A stretch of DNA of 64,000 nt from Lacibacter cauensis (lineage in GTDB: Bacteria > Bacteroidota > Bacteroidia > Chitinophagales > Chitinophagaceae), in contig NZ_VLLE01000003.1 in the NCBI RefSeq assembly GCF_007830055.1, forward strand, positions 992,001-1,056,000, given 5' to 3'. Each line of letters starts with the position of its first letter. Positions within the stretch are counted from its first letter, which is position 1. The notes below the pieces were generated by a model. It was not told the DNA's origin. It was given only the letters and a program-made list of their open reading frames with translations, and searched no databases. Position numbers and translations under genes: made by a program. Of the stretch, positions 18,200 through 26,797 are shown in pieces.

Positions 18200-21100
18200 G
18201 CACTTTAATTTTTTTGGATGAGAGGTACGAATACATGGCCGGGATCACAAACAATGTAAGGATCAACGAGAACATGATACCTCCCACAATTACAATACCT
18301 AAGGGAATACGGCTGGTGGAAGCTGCACCCAATGATAAGGCCAGCGGTAATGCGCCCAATGCCATGGCCAGACTCGTCATTAAGATGGGTCGCAAACGCA
18401 TGGTAGCTGCTTCAATTACTGCAGGCTTCTTCAACATACCTGCATGTTTCTTTTGGTTGGCAAATTCCACAATAAGGATACCGTTCTTAGTTACAAGACC
18501 AATCAGCATAATCATACCAATCTGCGAAAAGATATTAATGGTTTGATCGAATAGCCACAAGGAGAACAAGGCACCTGCTATCGCTAATGGTACGGTTACC
18601 ATGATAACGATGGGATCGATAAAACTTTCGAACTGTGCAGCCAATACAAGGAAGATGAGAATTAGTGCCAATCCAAATGCGAAGAAGGTATTGCCACTAC
18701 TTTCTGCAAAGTCACGTGAGTTGCCGGAGAGGGCCGTGTTAAACGATTCGTCTAACAACTTATCTGCAATGGCCTGCATTTCTTTAATGCCATCGCCAAT
18801 TGTTTTTCCGGGAGCAAGACCCGCACTGATGGTTGCCGATTTGTAACGGTTGAAGTGATACAGTGTTGGTGGCGTTGTTTCTTCTTCAAAAGAAACGAAC
18901 TGATCAACCGAAATCATTTGTCCTGCAGCGTTACGCACAAACAAATTCTTCAGATCTGTTGGGTCGTCACGATCATCACGCAAAACCTGGCCGATTACCT
19001 GGTATTGTTTACCTTCTTTAATAAAATAGCCGAGACGACGGTTACTGAGCGATAACTGCATTAACTCAGATATGTCTGTAACGCTTACTCCCAGTTCACT
19101 TGCTCGCAAACGATCGATATTTAAACGTAATTCCGGCTTATTGAATTTCAGATCAACATCCACACTGTTGAAGGTTGGATTTTTTTGTGCTTCTTCCAGA
19201 AACTTCGGCAGTATAGCTTTCAGTTTATCGAAGTTGTTATTCTGAATAACAAAGGCAACCGGCAAACCACCACGACGGTTGACCGATATGGTTTGTTCCT
19301 GGATGGCAAAGGCACGGCCTTCGTTATATTTTGGAAGATTACGGTTAATCACATCCACAATCTGTTGTTGCGAACGTTGACGCTGATCGGGATCAACCAA
19401 GAGCGAACGCACAAAACCACTGTTAACAGAACCTGCTCCTGTAAACCCCGGTGCAGTAACGGAAATGAGTACTTTGTTTTCAGGTACACTATCCATGATC
19501 AACTGGTTCAGTTTATCGATGTAGGCATCCATTGCATCGAAGCTGGTACCTTCCGGCGCAGTTACCTGTAAACGGAATTGACTGCGGTCTTCCAACGGAG
19601 CCAGTTCGCTTTGCAACTTACCGCCAATAAAATAAATCATTACACCGCATGCTACAATCAATACCCATGCAATCCAACGTACACGCATAAACGCAACCAG
19701 CGCTTTGTGGTAGCCATTTTCCATTGAACGAAAAAATGGTTCGGTTACACGGTAGAACCAGCCATGTTTTAAGCCGCCCTTTCGTGTTAGGTATACGTTG
19801 AGTACAGGTGTAAGTGTAAGTGATACGAAAGCGGAGATCAATACCGCACCGGCTACCACAATACCAAATTCACGGAACAAACGACCAACGAAACCCTGTA
19901 AGAAGATGATGGGAAGAAATACTACGGCCAGTGTAATAGACGTAGCAATAACAGCGAAATAAATCTCATTCGAACCTTCACGTGCAGCACGGTATTTATC
20001 CATGCCCTGTTCCATCTTTTTAAAGATGTTTTCTGTTACCACAATACCATCATCCACCACAAGCCCTGTTGCCAGTACGATAGCCAACAGCGTTAATACG
20101 TTAATGGTAAAACCACTGAGGTACATGATGAAGAATGCACCAATCAATGAAACGGGAATATCAATCAACGGACGGATAGCTACAATCCAATCACGGAAGA
20201 AGAGGAAGATGATGAGTACCACCAATGCAAACGAAAGCACCAACGTTTCTTCTACTTCGGCAATGGACTTACGAACAAATTTTGTCTGGTCCAAACCAAC
20301 ATCCAGTTTGATGTCGGATGGAACTTCTTTTTTAATCTGTTCGTAACGCTTGTAAAATTCGTCGGCAATGGCTACATAGTTACTTCCCGGTTGCGGTACA
20401 ATAGCCAGCGCAATCATGGGTATACCACTTTCCTTCAATACACTTTCTTCGTTCTCCGGTCCAAGGATAGCTTGCCCAACATCTTTTAATTTAATATCAC
20501 GGCCATCAACGTTTTTTATAATGAGGTTATTAAAATCTTCTTCTGTATTTAAACGGCCGAATGTACGCACCGTTAACTCCATGGTATTGCCTGAAATTTT
20601 ACCGGAGGGCAACTCGAGGTTTTCACGTTGCAATGCTGCCTGCACATCTTTAGCCGTTAAATTATAGGCCAATAATTTTTCCGGTTCAAACCACACACGC
20701 ATGGCATAACGTTTCTCTCCCCAGATATTAACAGTACTAACACCGGGAATGGTTTGTATACGCTCCAGCAAATTGTTGGTGGCATATTCGGTAACCTGTA
20801 ACGGATTTCTGCTTTCGCTCTGGATCGTCATGGAAAGAATCGGATCGCTGCTGGCGTCGGCTTTTGTAACAACAGGTGGTGCATCTAAATCGGAGGGAAG
20901 CGAACGAACCGTTTGCGATACTTTATCACGTACATCATTTGCTGCTTCTTCCAGGTTAAAGCCCAGCTCAAATTCTACATTGATGTTGCTGTTACCCTGG
21001 CTGCTGCTGCTGGTAATATTTTTTACACCTGCAATACCGTTGATTGATTTTTCCAGTGGCTCGGTAATCTGCGATTCAATTACATCGGCATTGGCACCGG

Positions 21101-21254
21101 GGTATGAAGTACGTACGCTGATATTGGGAGGATCGATAGCCGGATAATCCCGGATACCTAAGAAACGAAACCCGATTACACCAAACAACACAATCATGAT
21201 GTTCATCACGATGGCCAGCACGGGTCGTTTCAAACTCAGTTCTGAAATCGTCAT
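18156..21254 (-). CDS. RND efflux pump inner membrane subunit (AcrB/MexB type)
   Basis: 1032 residues, the full length of HAE-1/AcrB-type pumps. The N-terminal segment SELSLKRPVLAIVMNIMIVL is the first membrane helix. TM4 holds the paired aspartates (TGLVVDDGIVVTENIF) of the proton relay. Two large periplasmic domains and 12 helices follow the usual order, ending in LILTLFVIPAMYSYL. It starts 2 bp after the adaptor gene. The substrate cannot be told from sequence. Confidence 0.95.
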   Translation of the reverse strand: MTISELSLKRPVLAIVMNIMIVLFGVIGFRFLGIRDYPAIDPPNISVRTSYPGANADVIESQITEPLEKSINGIAGVKNITSSSSQGNSNINVEFELGFNLEEAANDVRDKVSQTVRSLPSDLDAPPVVTKADASSDPILSMTIQSESRNPLQVTEYATNNLLERIQTIPGVSTVNIWGEKRYAMRVWFEPEKLLAYNLTAKDVQAALQRENLELPSGKISGNTMELTVRTFGRLNTEEDFNNLIIKNVDGRDIKLKDVGQAILGPENEESVLKESGIPMIALAIVPQPGSNYVAIADEFYKRYEQIKKEVPSDIKLDVGLDQTKFVRKSIAEVEETLVLSFALVVLIIFLFFRDWIVAIRPLIDIPVSLIGAFFIMYLSGFTINVLTLLAIVLATGLVVDDGIVVTENIFKKMEQGMDKYRAAREGSNEIYFAVIATSITLAVVFLPIIFLQGFVGRLFREFGIVVAGAVLISAFVSLTLTPVLNVYLTRKGGLKHGWFYRVTEPFFRSMENGYHKALVAFMRVRWIAWVLIVACGVMIYFIGGKLQSELAPLEDRSQFRLQVTAPEGTSFDAMDAYIDKLNQLIMDSVPENKVLISVTAPGFTGAGSVNSGFVRSLLVDPDQRQRSQQQIVDVINRNLPKYNEGRAFAIQEQTISVNRRGGLPVAFVIQNNNFDKLKAILPKFLEEAQKNPTFNSVDVDLKFNKPELRLNIDRLRASELGVSVTDISELMQLSLSNRRLGYFIKEGKQYQVIGQVLRDDRDDPTDLKNLFVRNAAGQMISVDQFVSFEEETTPPTLYHFNRYKSATISAGLAPGKTIGDGIKEMQAIADKLLDESFNTALSGNSRDFAESSGNTFFAFGLALILIFLVLAAQFESFIDPIVIMVTVPLAIAGALFSLWLFDQTINIFSQIGMIMLIGLVTKNGILIVEFANQKKHAGMLKKPAVIEAATMRLRPILMTSLAMALGALPLALSLGAASTSRIPLGIVIVGGIMFSLILTLFVIPAMYSYLSSKKIKVHEEETETVISKLAD

Positions 21255-21256
21255 GT

Positions 21257-22297
21257 TTATTGAACTTTAGAGAGTTTAACTTTTGCATCGGGTTTTAAGC
21301 CGAGTAAGCCGGTTGTAATAATGGTATCGCCGGGTACAACGCCGCTTGTAATTTCAATGTTGGCAGAATCACGGATACCGGTTTGTACATCTACAAACTT
21401 TGCAATACCATCTCTGTACAGAATTAATTTTTTACCTCTTGCCTGTGGCAGAATAGCCTGCGAAGGAACAAGGATGGCATTACTGTTTTTAGCAAAGTCC
21501 ATATCTACTTTAGCAAAAGCACCCGATACCAGTGATGCATCACTTTGTTGTACAATGCAACGAACATTCATACCACGTGATGTTGCACTTACAGTTGCTT
21601 CATTAGCATATACTTTAGCAAGATATTTTTTACTGTTGCCTTCAACTGAAAAGCTGATGGTTTGTCCGTTGCTGATTTTTGAAGTGTACTTTTCAGGCAC
21701 ACTGAACTGCAACTTCATTTGGTTCAGCTGGCGGATGTTGGTGATGACAGTGGCCGGTGTTACGTATGCGCCTGTTGAAATATTGCGGAAACCAATACGT
21801 CCGCTGAACGGTGCACGGATTTCTGTTTTTGCGATGTTTGTTTTCAGCAAATCAATATCGGCTTTAATATTACTCACCTGCAAAAAGCTGAGGTCGTAAT
21901 CCTGCTGACTGATACCGCTGATCTTGAGTAACTCTTTGTTACGCTCTTCTGTTTTTTCGGCAATCTGTAATTGCACCTGTAACTTTTTCAGTTGCGCCTG
22001 TAAATCGCCGTCAAATAATTTTACCAGTAAGGCACCTTGTGTTACATAGGCTCCTTCGTTGATGGCATGTGAAACTACACGACCGTTTACTTCGGTATGT
22101 ATTTCTGTTTCTTCCATAGGTAATAAAGTACCCGGCAATTGTAAGGGCTCGCTTACAGCACCGGTTTTTACAATATAACCAACCACTGTCATGGGGCCTT
22201 GCTGCCGGCCGGCCGGTGGTGCTGCCTGTTTCTTTTCGTCTTTGCAACTAACAGCCAAAAGTGCGGCTGCAGTTGCCATAATAATTGTTCTTCTCAT
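21257..22297 (-). CDS. RND efflux periplasmic adaptor (membrane fusion protein)
   Basis: 346 residues. MRRTIIMATAAALLAVSC is a lipoprotein signal peptide with Cys at residue 18, followed by a short Pro/Gln linker. Then come a barrel-sandwich/lipoyl half (VNGRVVSHAINEGAYVTQGALLVKL), a coiled-coil hairpin (about 105-150), the second lipoyl half (IRAPFSGRIGFRNISTGAYVTP) and beta-barrel domains. First gene of the efflux operon, linking pump and TolC in the periplasm. The upstream gap to purK is about 120 bp and must hold the promoter. Confidence 0.93.
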   Translation of the reverse strand: MRRTIIMATAAALLAVSCKDEKKQAAPPAGRQQGPMTVVGYIVKTGAVSEPLQLPGTLLPMEETEIHTEVNGRVVSHAINEGAYVTQGALLVKLFDGDLQAQLKKLQVQLQIAEKTEERNKELLKISGISQQDYDLSFLQVSNIKADIDLLKTNIAKTEIRAPFSGRIGFRNISTGAYVTPATVITNIRQLNQMKLQFSVPEKYTSKISNGQTISFSVEGNSKKYLAKVYANEATVSATSRGMNVRCIVQQSDASLVSGAFAKVDMDFAKNSNAILVPSQAILPQARGKKLILYRDGIAKFVDVQTGIRDSANIEITSGVVPGDTIITTGLLGLKPDAKVKLSKVQ

Positions 22298-22418
22298 GTG
22301 AATATCAATTGGCTAAAGGTAAGCAGAGAACCTCGTTTCCACCCCCTCATTGGATGAGTGGTAAACGTAATTCTATAACTGTTACAATAGGTGGATGTTT
22401 GCGGGGGCGGTAAACTGC

Positions 22419-23558
22419 TTACTTCGATTTTACCTTGAGTAGATGTTTAATGCGGTTGGCCTTGTACGTAAGTTCGGTCCGGTCTTTACCGATAACGGTT
22501 ACGTGTCCCATTTTTCGGCCAGGTTTTGTTTGTGCTTTACCGTACAGGTGCACAAACGCATTCTCCATTTTCAGTACATCTTCAAGACCTTCGTAGTGTA
22601 CGGGGCCACTAAAACCATCTTCGCCCAAAACATTTAAAATAACCGACGGCATAATCGGGTCGGTGCAACCTAAGGGGTAACCCAACATAATACGCCACAG
22701 CATATCGAACTGCGAAGAGAAATTTCCTTCGATACTGTGATGTCCACTGTTGTGCACACGGGGTGCAGTTTCGTTTACCAGCACTTCACCGTTTTTATCT
22801 ACAAATAATTCTACTGCAAACAAACCCGGCGATTGGAGGTTACGGACTACGGCCATAGCAATAGCTTCTACTTTCCACAATATTTTTTCGGGAAGTTCTG
22901 ATGGCGATATCTGGTAGTCGAGCAGGTTGAGCAGCGGATCAAACACCATTTCTGCAGGCGGGTACATGGTGGTATCACCATCTTGTCCAACAGCTACAAT
23001 CATGGCAATTTCTTTATCTACCTGTACCAGTTTTTCCAGTACCGATGGTGCATCGAAACCACGTTCAAGATCGGCTTCGGTTTTCAACAGTTCAACACCC
23101 TTACCATCGTAACCACCCATGCCTATTTTATGTGCCGCAGGAAGAAACGAAGCCTGTGCTTTCAGCTCTTCTTTGTTTTCGGTAATTACAAATTCGGATG
23201 TAGGTATCTGGTGTTGCTGATAGAATTTCTTTTGATCGATTTTGTTTTTAATGATGCGCAGGGCTGCCGGTTTGGGAAAAACCTTTACACCTTCTGCTTC
23301 TAGTTTTTCCAACGCTTCCACGTTCACCGCTTCAATTTCTATTGTTATGGCATCGAGGCCTTTGCCGAAATTGTAAACAGTTTCAAAATCTTTGATATCG
23401 CCTTTGGTAAAATGATGACAGAGATGAGCCGAAGGGCAATGCTCATCGTTTTCGAGAATATATGTTTCAACAGGATAGTTTGCTGCTGCCTGTAATAACA
23501 TACGGCCAAGCTGGCCGCCACCAAGGATACCAATTCTGAGCGTAGTCGAAGAGTTCAT
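22419..23558 (-). CDS. purK: N5-carboxyaminoimidazole ribonucleotide synthetase PurK
   Basis: 379 residues from the ATG at 23558. ATP-grasp enzyme: RIGILGGGQLGRMLLQAA N-terminal loop, HKIGMGGYDGKGVELL and ETAPRVHNSGHHS metal/ATP site. It uses ATP and bicarbonate to make N5-CAIR, the PurE substrate. The chosen start lies 5 bp from a perfect -7 box (TATCTTTG), and a longer in-frame start at 23696 would read through two hairpin repeats. Codons 2-9 (NSSTTLRI) are themselves made by a third copy of that repeat. Confidence 0.94.
   Translation of the reverse strand: MNSSTTLRIGILGGGQLGRMLLQAAANYPVETYILENDEHCPSAHLCHHFTKGDIKDFETVYNFGKGLDAITIEIEAVNVEALEKLEAEGVKVFPKPAALRIIKNKIDQKKFYQQHQIPTSEFVITENKEELKAQASFLPAAHKIGMGGYDGKGVELLKTEADLERGFDAPSVLEKLVQVDKEIAMIVAVGQDGDTTMYPPAEMVFDPLLNLLDYQISPSELPEKILWKVEAIAMAVVRNLQSPGLFAVELFVDKNGEVLVNETAPRVHNSGHHSIEGNFSSQFDMLWRIMLGYPLGCTDPIMPSVILNVLGEDGFSGPVHYEGLEDVLKMENAFVHLYGKAQTKPGRKMGHVTVIGKDRTELTYKANRIKHLLKVKSK
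23532..23555 (-). repeat. 12-nt-loop hairpin repeat, copy A (inside purK start)
   Basis: Core TCGACTACGCTC (minus strand) at 23538-23549 with arms AATTCT / AGAGTT on the plus strand, five Watson-Crick pairs and one G-T pair. It encodes codons 2-9 of purK. Confidence 0.7.
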
Positions 23559-23563
23559 GGCGG

Positions 23564-23571
23564 CAAAGATA
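23564..23571 (-). promoter_or_regulatory. -7 promoter box for purK
   Basis: TATCTTTG on the minus strand is a perfect TANNTTTG box, only 5 bp before the purK ATG, so the transcript would be almost leaderless. No clear -33 TTTG at the expected distance. Confidence 0.5.
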
Positions 23572-23601
23572 AGGGAGGGAGTTGATGCGGAGAGGGAGGA
23601 T

Positions 23602-23623
23602 GCCCTGAGCGTAGTCGAAGGGC
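23602..23623 (-). repeat. 12-nt-loop hairpin repeat, copy B
   Basis: Arms GCCCT / AGGGC around the core GAGCGTAGTCGA (plus strand reading). Perfect 5-bp stem. Confidence 0.75.
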
Positions 23624-23629
23624 GGTGTA

Positions 23630-23655
23630 AAAGTTCGAGCGTAGTCGAGAACTTT
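23630..23655 (-). repeat. 12-nt-loop hairpin repeat, copy C (overlaps GIY-YIG stop)
   Basis: Arms AAAGTTC / GAACTTT around the same core. Perfect 7-bp stem. The right arm contains part of the stop codon of the GIY-YIG gene. Confidence 0.75.
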
Positions 23656-23992
23656 AGTGATGGCTTCTGAACTTCGAATGCGAAAGATTCTGACACTCAG
23701 AAAGCAATGAAAGCTTGTGCAGATTGCCATTCATCAATGCTAGTTTTTTACTTCTTGACCAGCCTTTTAATTGTTTTTCTCTTTGTGCAGCTTCAAGTGA
23801 AAAAGGGATTGTTTCATAATAACGTAAAATCAACGGTCTTCGCTTAAAAGTGTAACAAGCAGGATAAACTCCTTCACAGTGTTCTGAAAATCGTTTCAAT
23901 AAATCATAGGTTAAGCCGGTGTAAAAAGAGCCGTCGTTGCACTCAATGATGTACACATAGTAAAGTTCTTGGGAGGTGTCTTTGTAGATCAT
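23654..23992 (-). CDS. GIY-YIG nuclease family protein
   Basis: 112 residues. The YYVYIIECNDGSFYTGLT segment (residues 11-28) is the GIY-YIG core, followed by the conserved arginine (LLKRFSEH) and the EAAQREKQLKGWSRSKK helix typical of single-domain UPF0213-like members. No DNA-binding domain is attached. The role of these small proteins is not established. The gene is tightly bracketed by hairpin repeats: two copies begin 28 bp upstream of the start, three lie downstream, and the nearest overlaps the stop codon. This resembles the way some repeat families travel with a linked nuclease, though no such link is proven here. Confidence 0.85.
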   Translation of the reverse strand: MIYKDTSQELYYVYIIECNDGSFYTGLTYDLLKRFSEHCEGVYPACYTFKRRPLILRYYETIPFSLEAAQREKQLKGWSRSKKLALMNGNLHKLSLLSECQNLSHSKFRSHH

Positions 23993-24019
23993 ATAAGTAA
24001 AATAATAAAATTTACCGGT

Positions 24020-24039
24020 AATCTCGACTGCGCTCGATT
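24020..24039 (+). repeat. 12-nt-loop hairpin repeat, copy D
   Basis: Arms AATC / GATT around TCGACTGCGCTC, a one-base variant of the core. Opposite orientation to copies A-C. Confidence 0.65.
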
Positions 24040-24048
24040 CCCTCCACC

Positions 24049-24070
24049 GTCCTTCGACTACGCTCAGGAC
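24049..24070 (+). repeat. 12-nt-loop hairpin repeat, copy E
   Basis: Arms GTCCT / AGGAC around TCGACTACGCTC. Perfect 5-bp stem, same orientation as copy D. Confidence 0.75.
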
Positions 24071-24090
24071 TCCTTTCCGAAAGTTTTTTT

Positions 24091-24098
24091 TACTTTTG
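24091..24098 (+). promoter_or_regulatory. -7 promoter box upstream of a small ORF and hpd
   Basis: TACTTTTG matches TANNTTTG perfectly and ends 4 bp before the ATG of a 29-codon ORF. No good -33 partner. Confidence 0.4.
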
Positions 24099-24102
24099 CC
24101 CC

Positions 24103-24192
24103 ATGCACCCCGATTATGCCAATAAACGCTTCCACGATAAACGCAGCAACTATTGTTTGCTGATGGAAGTATTGGCGACTGATTCTAACTGA
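24103..24192 (+). CDS. possible 29-residue small ORF upstream of hpd
   Basis: The ATG at 24103 opens a reading frame to a TGA at 24192, beginning MHPDYANKRFHDKRSNYCLL. It sits right after a perfect -7 box, so it would be the first codon of a near-leaderless transcript that continues into hpd 70 bp later. It is charged and soluble, with no membrane segment and no run of one amino acid, so an attenuator role is not obvious. It could be a real small protein, an upstream ORF tuning hpd, or chance. Confidence 0.3.
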   Translation: MHPDYANKRFHDKRSNYCLLMEVLATDSN

Positions 24193-24261
24193 TTGTTTGA
24201 GTAAGGTTCTTCTCCTGAACCGATGGTTTATCGTACTTCTTCACAGAAAAAATCAACAATC

Positions 24262-25392
24262 ATGTCAACTATTGCTGTTAACAAAAAACAAGCTGTGCAA
24301 CAGGATTTTCTTCCGCTGCATGGTACCGATTACGTAGAATTTTATGTGGGCAATGCCAAGCAGGCAGCTCATTTTTATATCACCGCATTTGGTTTTCAAC
24401 CGCTGGCTTATGCTGGTCCTGAAACCGGTATGAAAGATATTGCGAGTTATGTTGTGCGTCAGAACAAACTCACTTTTGTATTAACCACACCGCTTCGTTC
24501 GGGTAACGAAATAGCCGATCATATTTACAAACACGGCGATGGTGTAAAAGTATTGGCGCTGAAGGTAGATGATGCAACCTCTACTCTGCATGAAACAACT
24601 GTACGTGGTGCCAGACAGTACAAAGCTGTAACGAAATTGACCGATGCAGAAGGCGAAGTAGTTGTCAGCGGTATCCATACCTACGGCGATACTGTACATT
24701 TATTTATCGAACGTAATAACTACAATGGTGTGTTTATGCCGGGCTATCGTGCATGGAGCAATCCTTATTTCAAAACAGAACAAACCGGGTTGCAGTATGT
24801 GGACCATTGTGTGGGAAATGTTGGCTGGAACCAGATGAATCCTTGGGTGGGCTTTTACGAAAATGTAATGGGCTTCCGCAATATCCTTAGCTTCGATGAC
24901 AATGATATTTCTACCGAATACTCAGCCCTCATGAGTAAGGTAATGAGTAATGGCAACGGGTATGTTAAGTTCCCCATCAATGAACCTGCCGAAGGAAAGA
25001 AAAAATCGCAGGTAGAAGAATACCTCGATTATTATGCAGGCGAAGGTGTGCAGCATGTGGCACTCGCAACCAATAACATTGTTGAAACCGTTACAGCTTT
25101 ACGCAGCAGAGGTGTGGAGTTTTTAAAAGTGCCAACAACGTATTACGACGATTTGCTCGATCGTGTTGGGCATATTGATGAAGACCTGGAGCCATTGAAA
25201 GAACTGGGCATATTGGTAGACAGGGACGATGAAGGATACTTACTGCAGATATTTACCAAGCCGGTAGAAGACCGTCCAACCTTGTTCTTCGAAATCATTC
25301 AGCGAAAAGGAGCGCAAAGCTTTGGTAAGGGTAACTTTAAAGCGCTGTTCGAAGCAATTGAGCGGGAACAGGAAGCAAGAGGAAACCTCTAA
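24262..25392 (+). CDS. hpd: 4-hydroxyphenylpyruvate dioxygenase
   Basis: 376 residues from the ATG at 24262, chosen over an in-frame codon at 24223 that adds an atypical extension. Two VOC-type domains. The iron ligands are H182 (YVDHCVGNV), H265 (GVQHVALATNNI) and E344 (FFEIIQRKG), in the order and spacing of known HPPDs. It converts 4-hydroxyphenylpyruvate to homogentisate in tyrosine breakdown. The other homogentisate genes are not in the window. A strong terminator follows, so the gene is the end of its transcript. Confidence 0.95.
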   Translation: MSTIAVNKKQAVQQDFLPLHGTDYVEFYVGNAKQAAHFYITAFGFQPLAYAGPETGMKDIASYVVRQNKLTFVLTTPLRSGNEIADHIYKHGDGVKVLALKVDDATSTLHETTVRGARQYKAVTKLTDAEGEVVVSGIHTYGDTVHLFIERNNYNGVFMPGYRAWSNPYFKTEQTGLQYVDHCVGNVGWNQMNPWVGFYENVMGFRNILSFDDNDISTEYSALMSKVMSNGNGYVKFPINEPAEGKKKSQVEEYLDYYAGEGVQHVALATNNIVETVTALRSRGVEFLKVPTTYYDDLLDRVGHIDEDLEPLKELGILVDRDDEGYLLQIFTKPVEDRPTLFFEIIQRKGAQSFGKGNFKALFEAIEREQEARGNL

Positions 25393-25429
25393 AAAAGAAA
25401 GGAGCAGTTCTACTGCTCCTTTCTTTTTT
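25391..25429 (+). terminator. rho-independent terminator after hpd
   Basis: GGAGCAGT, loop TCT, ACTGCTCC, extended by A-rich/T-rich arms and ending in TTTCTTTTTT. It overlaps the last base pairs of the hpd stop. Confidence 0.92.
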
Positions 25430-25516
25430 GCTGATGCGCTGAAATACCGTTGCCTGCTCGTTGATTTCACGAACAGCTATTTGTTTTCTACGCACAGTTT
25501 TTAACAAGTGATTTCG

Positions 25517-25548
25517 TTTCAATTTATGCACATTTTCAAATATTTTTG
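25517..25548 (+). promoter_or_regulatory. promoter for the YafK-like transpeptidase gene
   Basis: TTTC at 25517-25520, 20 bp, then TATTTTTG at 25541-25548 (perfect -7 box); start codon 28 bp downstream. Confidence 0.45.
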
Positions 25549-25576
25549 TGCTACGGACGTTCAATAAAAATCCAGT

Positions 25577-26749
25577 ATGCTCAACAAAGGCCTTTTTTTA
25601 ATTGTAAGTTTATCGGCGGTAATAGCAACCACTTTTGCTCAGTCTCCGTACGAGGGTAGCAACGCTACTTTTTCAGCAGCCCGCAACTTTAAGGAAGCCG
25701 GTGTCTTCTCCCGTGTGGAAGATTCTTTACGCAAAGAGTTGAGAGAAAAAGGGTTTCAATGGCCTGCCAAGTACATGTACATCCGCACATTTAAGCACGA
25801 AAAGCAACTGGAGGTTTGGCTGAAGAATGACTGGAGTGAAACCTTTGAGCTGTTTAAAGTGTACAAGGTTTGCGCAACTTCCGGCACCTACGGTCCAAAG
25901 CGGAAAGAAGGCGATAAACAAATACCCGAAGGTTTTTATTACATCAATGAGTTTAAGCCGAACAGTAATTATCACCTCGCTTTGGGTTTAAATTATCCCA
26001 ATGCATCCGATGCAATCCTCAGCGATCAGAATAAACCCGGTGGCGATATTTATATTCACGGCAACTGTGTAACCATTGGCTGTTTACCATTGACAGATTC
26101 GTTGATTGAGCAGGTGTATTACATGGCATCGGTGGTAAAAGACCAGGGCCAGGATTTTATTCCTGTGCATATTTATCCTGCACGTTACGACAGCAAAAAG
26201 TCGATGGAGCAGGTAATGTTGAAAGCAAAGAACAAACCCGAAGTGCAAAAATTCGCCACACAAATACAGGATGCATACGAGTATTTTGAAGATACACATC
26301 AGTTGCCTGCAGTAATGATTGCAAAAAATGGCAGCTATGTGGTAGCTACGAATCCCGAAACACCGAAAGTAAAACGGATAAAAGTAATTGAGACCAATAA
26401 TCCTGTTGATCCTTATGCTGCGTGGGCATTGGAAGAAAAAGTAGACCGTGTTCCGTTTTATAAAGAGGGCAATGCTGCTCTGCAACGCTGGTTGTTTAAT
26501 CTCAGTCAATCGCTTGTACCTATGCTGAATGGTAATGCATCCATGTCGCTGCAGGTAGAATTTATTGTTGACAAAAACGGTAACACTGCACTGGCAACAG
26601 TTGTTCGTGGTGGCTATGCCGAATTGAACAAGGTGATCAAACAAAAGTTTGAAAAGGAACTCAAATGGCAACCGGCGTTAAAAGGCGATCAACCGGTTAA
26701 TACCAAACTAATTCAGAACCTGAATATTGTAGCTCCGGAAGATTTATAA
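25577..26749 (+). CDS. L,D-transpeptidase family protein (YafK-like)
   Basis: 390 residues with a signal peptide (MLNKGLFLIVSLSAVIATTFAQ). The YkuD-type catalytic segment is IYIHGNCVTIGCLPLTDSLI with H161 and the nucleophile C169, in the HG(6)GC arrangement of YafK rather than the classic SHGC form. The catalytic region ends by about residue 215; the remaining 175 residues hold a possible TonB-C-like ending (VEFIVDKNGNTALATVVRGG). YafK-type enzymes act on peptidoglycan crosslinks or on its protein anchors. Periplasmic. Confidence 0.85.
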   Translation: MLNKGLFLIVSLSAVIATTFAQSPYEGSNATFSAARNFKEAGVFSRVEDSLRKELREKGFQWPAKYMYIRTFKHEKQLEVWLKNDWSETFELFKVYKVCATSGTYGPKRKEGDKQIPEGFYYINEFKPNSNYHLALGLNYPNASDAILSDQNKPGGDIYIHGNCVTIGCLPLTDSLIEQVYYMASVVKDQGQDFIPVHIYPARYDSKKSMEQVMLKAKNKPEVQKFATQIQDAYEYFEDTHQLPAVMIAKNGSYVVATNPETPKVKRIKVIETNNPVDPYAAWALEEKVDRVPFYKEGNAALQRWLFNLSQSLVPMLNGNASMSLQVEFIVDKNGNTALATVVRGGYAELNKVIKQKFEKELKWQPALKGDQPVNTKLIQNLNIVAPEDL

Positions 26750-26797
26750 TATCTTACGTATCCATTACCTCCAATTATTGTAAAGCCTCGGTACCCT

